Source of the DNA: Microbispora hainanensis
Lineage (GTDB): Bacteria; Actinomycetota; Actinomycetes; Streptosporangiales; Streptosporangiaceae
NCBI RefSeq assembly: GCF_036186745.1
Contig: NZ_CP108086.1
Coordinates: 5,704,001-5,768,000 of the forward strand
Direction of reading: 5' to 3'
Length of the DNA: 64,000 nucleotides
The notes beneath the pieces are model-generated. The model did not search any database, had not been told where the DNA came from, and was given only the letters and a program-made list of their open reading frames with translations. Below, in pieces: positions 61,001 through 64,000 of the stretch; position 1 is the first letter of the stretch, and the number at the start of each line of letters is the position of its first letter. The translations under genes were made by a program, and so were the position numbers.

Positions 61001-64000
61001 TCGCTGAAGGACAGCGACACCGGGGTCTTCATCGGGGCCATGTACGACGACTACGCCGCCCGCCTGCGCACCGTGCCCGGGGAGCTGGAGGGCCTGCTGC
61101 TGGCGGGCAACGAGTCCAGCGTGGCGTCGGGGCGGATCGCGTATGTGCTGGGGTTGCGGGGTCCGGCGTTGACGGTGGATACGGCGTGTTCGTCGTCGTT
61201 GGTGGCGTTGGATCTGGCGGTTCGGGCGGTGCGGTCGGGGGAGTGTTCGCTGGCGTTGGCGGGTGGGGTGGCGGTGATGGCGTCGCCGGGGATGTTCGTG
61301 GAGTTTTCGCGGCAGCGGGGGTTGTCGGCGGATGGGCGGTGCCGGGCGTTTTCGGCGTCGGCGGATGGTACGGGGTGGGCTGAGGGTGCGGGGGTGGTGG
61401 TGGTCGAGCGGTTGTCGGCGGCGGTGCGTAACGGGCATCGGGTGCTGGCGGTGGTGGCGGGGTCGGCGGTGAATCAGGACGGGGCGAGTAATGGGTTGAC
61501 GGCGCCGAATGGGCGGGCTCAGGAGGAGGTGATCGGGCGGGCGCTGGCGGAGGCGGGGCTGGGTCCGGGTGATGTGGATGTGGTGGAGGCGCATGGGACG
61601 GGGACGCGGTTGGGGGATCCGATCGAGGCGCAGGCGTTGATCGCGGCGTATGGGCGGGGTCGGCGGGTGCCGTTGTGGGTGGGGTCGTTGAAGTCGAACG
61701 TCGGGCATGCGCAGGCGGCGGCGGGGGTGGGCGGGGTCATCAAGATGGTGATGGCGTTGCGGCATGAGTGGTTGCCGGTGACGTTGCATGTGGATGAGCC
61801 GAGTCCGCATGTGGATTGGGATGGGTCGGGGGTGGCGTTGCTGACCCGTCCGGTGCGGTGGGACTGGCCGGGGCGGCCCCGCCGGGCGGGGGTGTCGTCC
61901 TTCGGTATCAGCGGCACCAACGCCCACGTGATCCTTCAGCAGCCCCCCACCGACACCGGCACACCACACACCGGCACACCACGCGCCGGCACGCCACACA
62001 CCGGCACTACGGGCACCGGTCCGGCGGACGCCTCCGGCCGCGGGCATGCGCGCCTGGGCGAGGCGGGGCCCGAGGAGGGGGTCATGGCGGCCGAGGCCCC
62101 CGGCGCGGCGGGCGCGGACGTCGGCGGGGGCGTTCCGTTCGTGCTCTCGGCGAAGACGGAGACCGCGCTGCGCGCCCAGGCGGGCCTCGTGCACGACGTC
62201 CTCGCCGCGGGGTCCGCCGCGCCGCGCGACGTCGCGTACACCCTCACCCGCAGGGCGCGGCTGGAGCACCGGGCCGTCGTGGACGTCGGCCCGGGGGCGG
62301 ACCCCGTTCAGGCGCTGGCGGCTCTCCGCGACGGCGGACGCCACCCCGGGGTGATGATCGGGCGCGCGATGCCGGACCAGCGGCTCGCCTTCCTCTTCTC
62401 CGGGCAGGGGGCGCAGCGGGCCGGCATGGGCGCCGGGCTGCTGCAGACCTCCACGGTGTACGCCGCCGCGTTCGACGAGATCTCCGCGCTGCTGGAGCCG
62501 CACATCGGCGTCGCCCTGCGGGACCTGCTGGCCGATCCCGAGCGGCTCGGACAGACGCGGTACGCCCAGCCGGCGCTGTTCGCGGTGGAGGTCGCGCTCC
62601 ACCGGCTCGCCGAGTCGCATGGCCTGCGGCCCGACTTCCTGATCGGGCACTCGGTCGGCGAACTCGCCGCCGCGCACGTCGCCGGGGTGCTCGACCTCGC
62701 CTCCGCCTGCGCGCTGGTGGCCGCACGCGGCCGGCTGATGCAGTCGGCCAGGGAGGGCGGCGCGATGGCCGCGTTCGCCGCCACGCCCCGGGAGGCGGCC
62801 GAACTGGCCGCTTCGGCGCACGGCGCCGTCGAGATCGCCGCGATCAACGGACCGGCGTCGGTGGTGCTGTCGGGCGACGCGGACGAGGTCGACCGGCTCG
62901 CCGGGCGATGGAAGGCCGCCGGCCGCAAGGCCACCCGGCTCAAGGTGAGCCACGCCTTCCACTCGGCCCACATGGACGACGTTCTGGAGGACTTCCGCCG
63001 GGTGGCGGCGGGGCTGACGTTCGCCCCCGCCCGGGTGCCCGTCGTCTCCACCGCGACCGGGAAGCTCGCCGGTGAGCGGGAGATGGCGTCGCCGGACTAC
63101 TGGGTGGCCCAGTTGCGCGGCGCCGTGCGGTTCGCCGACGCGGTCCGTACGGCGCGGGAGGCGGGCGCGACCCGGTTCGCCGAGCTGGGCCCCGACGGGT
63201 CGCTCGCCGCGCTAGCCCAGGAGGCGGACGACGCGGAGACTCCCGGCGCGGCGGTCGCGGTGCCGCTGCTCAGGCCCGGCCGTCCGGACGCGGAGGCGTT
63301 CCGGGCGGCGCTCGCCCGCCTCCACGTGACGGGCGTCCCGGTCGAGTTCGGTCCGCTCGTGGAGGGCGGCCGGCTCACAGACCTGCCCACATATCCGTTC
63401 GAGACCAGGCGCTACTGGCTGCTGCCGCCCGTGGACGACGACCGGCCGGCGGCGTACGGGCTGGACACGTCTCCGCATCCGCTGCTCGCCGGCGCGACCG
63501 AGCTGCCGGACGGCGACCTGCTGTTCACCGGCGTGCTGTCGACCCGCCGCCAGAAGTGGCTGGCCCACCACCGGGTCGGCGGGCGGGTGCTGGTCCCCGC
63601 CACGGCCCTGGTCGAGCTGGCCCTCGCCGTGGGCACGACGGCCGGCCGGCCGACGCTCGGCGAGTTCGTGATGCACACGCCGATCGAGCTGGAGGGCGCG
63701 GCGGAGGTCCGTCTCCAGGTGGCCGTGTCCGCGGGCGGGACCCTCACGATCCGCAGCAGCCGCGCCCCGGGTGCGGCGCAGGGGCCGGCGCACTGGGACG
63801 TCAACGCCACGGCCACGCTCACCGAGGACGAGGTCCTCCCCGGCCGGCCGTTCGCGTCGGGCCCGGGGACCCGCCTCGATCCGGGCACGCCGGAGGACGC
63901 CTATCGGTTGCTCGCCGAGCACGGCTACGAGTACGGCCCGGCGTTCCGGGGGCTCGTCTCCGCCTGGCGCGACGAGGGCGACCTGTACGCCGAGGTGGCG
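52028..64000 (+). CDS. Modular type I polyketide synthase, loading module plus modules 1 and 2 (3' end beyond window)
   Basis: The frame is open from a GTG at 52028 to the window end (3991 codons). The loading module has a KSQ domain (VDTAQSSSLVAVH; Gln codon at 52550 replaces the active Cys), AT (FPGQGSQ, GHSIGE, HAFH at 54266: malonyl-type) and ACP (Ser codon 55022). Module 1 has KS (TACSSS, Cys 55703), AT (GHSQGE, YASH at 57443: methylmalonyl-type), DH (HRVLGTVLLPG near 58035), KR (GGTGTLG near 59580; HTAGVLAD suggests B-type) and ACP (near 60490). Module 2 has KS (from 60670), AT (GHSVGE, HAFH: malonyl-type) and DH (HRVGGRVLVP near 63570), then is cut. KSQ should decarboxylate malonyl to an acetyl starter; module 1 adds a methyl-branched unsaturated unit. 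Confidence 0.95.
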   Translation, partial: MISPDQQVSRPVAVVGVACRLPGASGPGALWRLLEEGRSAVREVPEGRARSALLDDLAREHPGVRYGGYLDDIAGFDAEFFGISPREAAAMDPQQRLVLELAWEVLEDAGVVPATLRDTPVGVFAGSIADEYATLSRASAIGRHTLTGTTRAIIANRVSYTLGLRGPSVAVDTAQSSSLVAVHLAAESVRRGESRLALAGGVNLIVDAAGTAAVARFGGLSPDGRCHTFDRRANGYVRGEGAGLVLLKALDAAVEDGDRIYAVLLGGAVNNDGGTDGLTTPSARAQAEVLRRAWAAAGVAPSALQYVELHGTGTRVGDPVEARGLGLARPGEGPVLQVGSVKTNIGHLEGAAGIAGLIKTVLSVDRRRLPASLNFAEPNPEIDFDGWGLSVRSAGGAWPRDTERLVAGVSSFGMGGTNCHVVVAEPPRQEDAAPAARQAGPSDHDSRAHMPLVLSARTGAALREQAARLRDLMSEHDLLGASETSGEPGASGGPGALPGRRAAGLARSLATTRTAFDHRAAITGDVTAGLAALAEGRPAAGLVTGRARTAPVAVLFPGQGSQRPGMGRRAHHDHPAWRAAFDEAAAALGERLPRPLPEVVWSEPGSEEARLLDRTAFTQPAIFAVEVATFRLLGALGVEPSFVAGHSIGEVAAAHVAGVLDLSSAAELIAARGRLMDALPSGGGMLAAGIPEDEAAGLLAEVDGLAVVAAVNGPRSVVVAGQDAVLDAVAALAAARGHRTRRLPVSHAFHSPLMDPALGEFRAVLDGLTYGRARIPFVSTVTGEPLDLDGADDWAGYWVEHARRTVRFADGLTRLRALGAGIFVEAGPGTALSAAGRETLGTAAAFVPVLGKDDDVEAAVGRLFTAGVRLDWDAVFPPGAPRVPLPTYPFQRERHWLTPGEGAPAASAPVSASAPVSASGPAPEPGSAPVPAPVPAPVLAAGAVAGATAGSTAGSTAALPAGPAAGERRVIEEVAAVLGFADPARVDPEATFRDLGLDSLGLVELRDRLNDAFGAGLPAAALFSHPTPAALARHLAGDTRADTPADAVRAADDDPVVIVGMGCRFPGGVASPEDLWKLVADGVDAIGEFPADRGWDLAALFDPDPGRPGTSYTRYGGFLRDAAEFDAAFFGMSPREALATDPQQRLLLQVSWEALERAGIDPLSLKDSDTGVFIGATASDYTPRLHEGGGGADGYLLTGGSVSVASGRIAYVLGLRGPALTVDTACSSSLVALDLAVRAVRSGECSLALAGGVAVMASPGMFVEFSRQRGLSADGRCRAFSASADGTGWAEGAGVVVVERLSAAVRNGHRVLAVVAGSAVNQDGASNGLTAPNGRAQEEVIGRALAEAGLGPGDVDVVEAHGTGTRLGDPIEAQALIAAYGRGRRVPLWVGSLKSNVGHAQAAAGVGGVIKMVMALRHEWLPVTLHVDEPSPHVDWDGSGVALLTRPVRWDWPGRPRRAGVSSFGISGTNAHVILQQPPTDTGTPHTGTSHTDTPHTGTPRAGTSHTGTPLAGTPHTGTVADIEHGDEAGAPEAPLLLSGTDAAALRRQAAALADHLRDHPELDLRDVAATLAARSRLAYGAAVLGDHQAALRALARGEVHEAAVTGERITGRTVFVFPGQGSQWPEMARALLTAHPVFRAEIDACAEAFAPHVDWSLHAVLRGDPGAPSLERVDVVQPVLFAVMVSLAAMWRAAGVRPDAVAGHSQGEIAAAYVAGALSLDDAARLVTLRSRAIARIAGDGGMVSVALGPGEAGELAARWGGAVEVAVHNGPRSTVVAGDAAALTEVLAWCEDNGVRARRVPVDYASHTRYVESLREELLETFAGLTPRPAEVAFHSAVTGEPVDTTTLDAGYWYRNLRETVRFDAVVAGLAGTGHRRLIEISPHPVLTVAVEEILAERGVSGLATGTLRRGEGGTDAFRRALAVAHLAGVSVAWPVGGATVDLPTYRFARERYWMTPSAGPAQAARLGLAAARHPILGAMVTLADGRAVLTGQIDPAVQGWLADHRVLGTVLLPGAAFAELAAHAGRLTGGLEVRELTVEAPLVLDAGRTAQVQVLVGTLDADGRRGIGVHARTGDDEPWTRHASGVLGEADGTHATLVRAGKAVVTPAGGELLPWPPPGAEAVDVSDVYDHLYRLGYDYGPAFQGLAAAWRDGGTVYAELSVPGDAGSPAGANDFAPHPALLDAALHPVVAGLAVPDAGAPLLPFAFEGLRFTGEAGPTLRARIEPLGGHRFRYLFADETGRIAGGVESLAFRPATRADLTGARAVPEAYGVVWEPLADPGEAPGRVAVLEGFGPVADLLDLGDGTGVDVLADLEAVTQAVTEAGTEAVTEAATEAVAGAGTVLVPVGGFPSASGASPGPMEEVHTRTAAVMSLLRRWLTGTASDGVPLTVVVDGRDLASAAIRGLVRTAAAEHPGRFSLAVVDGPAPVALLAAGHGEREVAVRDGVVLVPRLVAQDLGPADPAAARKAEAGTPGADGTTGADPESGAPGGDGRADEGDASADVDAEPGTVLITGGTGTLGALVARRLAGSARPPHLLLVSRSGPDAPGAGALARDLRAAGAEVTVAACDVADRDALADLLAAVPSGRPLRGVVHTAGVLADATLSELTPDALAAVLRPKADAAWHLHELTAGLPLDRFVLFSSAVAAFGVPGQANYAAANAFLDALAEHRRSLGLPATSIAWGVWEEASTMTRGLDDAGRARLARYGVGTLATATALDAFDRAREPYVVVSPFDDAVLREEAAAGRLPALFSRLVAFPRGARRAPGGAWASRVRAGRPHERVHLVTRLVREQAAAVLGHADPAEVPGDRPLKELGFDSLTAVELRNRLNTLTGLTLPATVVFEFPTVTALAGHLLGLLTAGDTATSSPAAVRTAADDDPVVIVGMGCRFPGGVASPEDLWELVANGVDATGDFPDDRGWDLERLYHPDPDHRGTAYTRRGGFLYDAGEFDAAFFGMSPREALATDPQQRLLLQVSWEALERAGIDPLSLKDSDTGVFIGAMYDDYAARLRTVPGELEGLLLAGNESSVASGRIAYVLGLRGPALTVDTACSSSLVALDLAVRAVRSGECSLALAGGVAVMASPGMFVEFSRQRGLSADGRCRAFSASADGTGWAEGAGVVVVERLSAAVRNGHRVLAVVAGSAVNQDGASNGLTAPNGRAQEEVIGRALAEAGLGPGDVDVVEAHGTGTRLGDPIEAQALIAAYGRGRRVPLWVGSLKSNVGHAQAAAGVGGVIKMVMALRHEWLPVTLHVDEPSPHVDWDGSGVALLTRPVRWDWPGRPRRAGVSSFGISGTNAHVILQQPPTDTGTPHTGTPRAGTPHTGTTGTGPADASGRGHARLGEAGPEEGVMAAEAPGAAGADVGGGVPFVLSAKTETALRAQAGLVHDVLAAGSAAPRDVAYTLTRRARLEHRAVVDVGPGADPVQALAALRDGGRHPGVMIGRAMPDQRLAFLFSGQGAQRAGMGAGLLQTSTVYAAAFDEISALLEPHIGVALRDLLADPERLGQTRYAQPALFAVEVALHRLAESHGLRPDFLIGHSVGELAAAHVAGVLDLASACALVAARGRLMQSAREGGAMAAFAATPREAAELAASAHGAVEIAAINGPASVVLSGDADEVDRLAGRWKAAGRKATRLKVSHAFHSAHMDDVLEDFRRVAAGLTFAPARVPVVSTATGKLAGEREMASPDYWVAQLRGAVRFADAVRTAREAGATRFAELGPDGSLAALAQEADDAETPGAAVAVPLLRPGRPDAEAFRAALARLHVTGVPVEFGPLVEGGRLTDLPTYPFETRRYWLLPPVDDDRPAAYGLDTSPHPLLAGATELPDGDLLFTGVLSTRRQKWLAHHRVGGRVLVPATALVELALAVGTTAGRPTLGEFVMHTPIELEGAAEVRLQVAVSAGGTLTIRSSRAPGAAQGPAHWDVNATATLTEDEVLPGRPFASGPGTRLDPGTPEDAYRLLAEHGYEYGPAFRGLVSAWRDEGDLYAEVA
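55397..56478 (+). repeat. Near-identical KS core, copy 1 (module 1)
   Basis: Two blocks (55397-55551 and 55633-56478) match 60881-61035 and 61117-61962 at a constant offset of 5484 nt, and the stretch beginning at 55178 is also almost the same as 60662 on. The segments between the blocks differ. Within the blocks codons end mostly in G or T (TTG, GTG, GGG, GAT), whereas the rest of the gene prefers C-ending codons. Confidence 0.9.
56467..56587 (+). repeat. 15-bp minisatellite in KS-AT linker, copy 1
   Basis: About eight imperfect copies of ACCGGCACGCCGCAC encode a Thr/Gly/Pro/His-rich hinge (TGTPHTGTSHTDTPHTGTP). The shared flank on the left is identical to module 2, but the copy number is higher here. 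It keeps frame because the unit is five codons long. Confidence 0.85.
60881..61962 (+). repeat. Near-identical KS core, copy 2 (module 2)
   Basis: This is the partner of 55397-56478, 5484 nt (1828 codons) downstream in the same gene. The internal stretch 61036-61116, between the two matched blocks, is unrelated in detail to copy 1, which shows a mosaic rather than a simple recent duplication. The codon bias of the matched blocks is the same as in copy 1. Confidence 0.9.
61951..62010 (+). repeat. 15-bp minisatellite in KS-AT linker, copy 2
   Basis: About four copies of the same 15-bp unit found at 56467-56587, here with ACACCA variants (TGTPHTGTPRAGTPHTGTT). It is shorter than in module 1, so the linker length differs between modules although the flanking KS core is matched. 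Confidence 0.8.

Noticed and set aside
56753..62971. A 2072-codon open frame on the minus strand, antisense to the PKS
   Set aside because: Very high GC3 in the PKS leaves the antisense frame free of stops; the translation is Arg/Gly/His/Pro-rich with no domain, while the plus strand carries clear PKS motifs. The same applies to 53480-56707.
1..64000. rRNA and tRNA genes
   Set aside because: No cloverleaf-like sequence with a conserved T-loop and no rRNA-like stretch was noticed on either strand; a covariance-model scan would be needed to be certain.

Overview
The window is very GC-rich, uses mostly C- or G-ending codons, and often starts genes with GTG. It carries DUF397, DUF6879 and DUF6082 proteins, XRE-TPR regulators and a modular type I PKS. 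Together these point to a filamentous actinomycete, probably of the order Streptosporangiales (genus not resolvable). About 46 kb is accessory DNA rich in genome-defence genes. From about 47 kb it becomes a polyketide cluster that runs off the right edge.

Left part (1-9620). A five-gene minus-strand operon encodes a two-TM protein with a long coiled coil, a small MotB/ZorB-like single-TM protein with an Asp in its TM segment, a TerY-like VWA protein, a PP2C phosphatase and a degenerate protein kinase that is cut by the window edge. The last three form a 'TerY-P triad' (VWA + phosphatase + kinase). Joined to a membrane pair, this looks like a membrane-coupled phospho-signalling or stress/defence module, and it is the best candidate here for an under-described system. 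Next come a secreted repeat protein, an ADP-ribosylglycohydrolase and a DUF4352 protein in one operon, divergent from a transmembrane Ser/Thr kinase.

Defence core (9676-44260). An HTH/N6-methylase/HsdS-like protein converges on a helicase-PLD fusion with the Mokosh type II (MkoC) architecture. A decayed SF1 helicase pseudogene follows. Then comes a class 1 DISARM system: drmD and drmMI (16852-24143), then drmA, drmB and drmC (33738-40329). The two halves are separated by about 9.6 kb of cargo: a small Cys/His protein, a PemK/MazF toxin operon, a frameshifted Phd/YefM-like antitoxin, a HAD phosphatase, a truncated XRE gene, an MTHFS-like protein, an XRE-TPR regulator and several small actinobacterial proteins. 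Strong hairpins lie near both ends of the cargo. Tightly behind drmC, a soluble kinase-TPR protein and a GmrSD-like DUF262/HNH protein extend the operon.

Transition (44261-47099). This stretch holds an aldehyde dehydrogenase scrap, a zinc-ribbon membrane protein, a small-molecule methyltransferase, a truncated membrane protein and a frameshifted response regulator. It reads as a decayed boundary between the defence island and the biosynthetic cluster.

Biosynthetic cluster (47092-64000). A metallophosphoesterase precedes a translationally coupled cassette: KAS III-like enzyme, discrete ACP, E2-type acyltransferase, alpha/beta hydrolase and type II thioesterase. The first four match the A1, A3, A4 and A5 genes of tetronate/spirotetronate pathways. 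The FkbH-like A2 gene that makes glyceryl-ACP is not in the window. A giant PKS gene follows: KSQ-AT(malonyl)-ACP loading module, KS-AT(methylmalonyl)-DH-KR-ACP module 1, and KS-AT(malonyl)-DH of module 2. The two extension KS domains share a nearly identical core at a constant 5484-nt offset, with codon use unlike the flanks.
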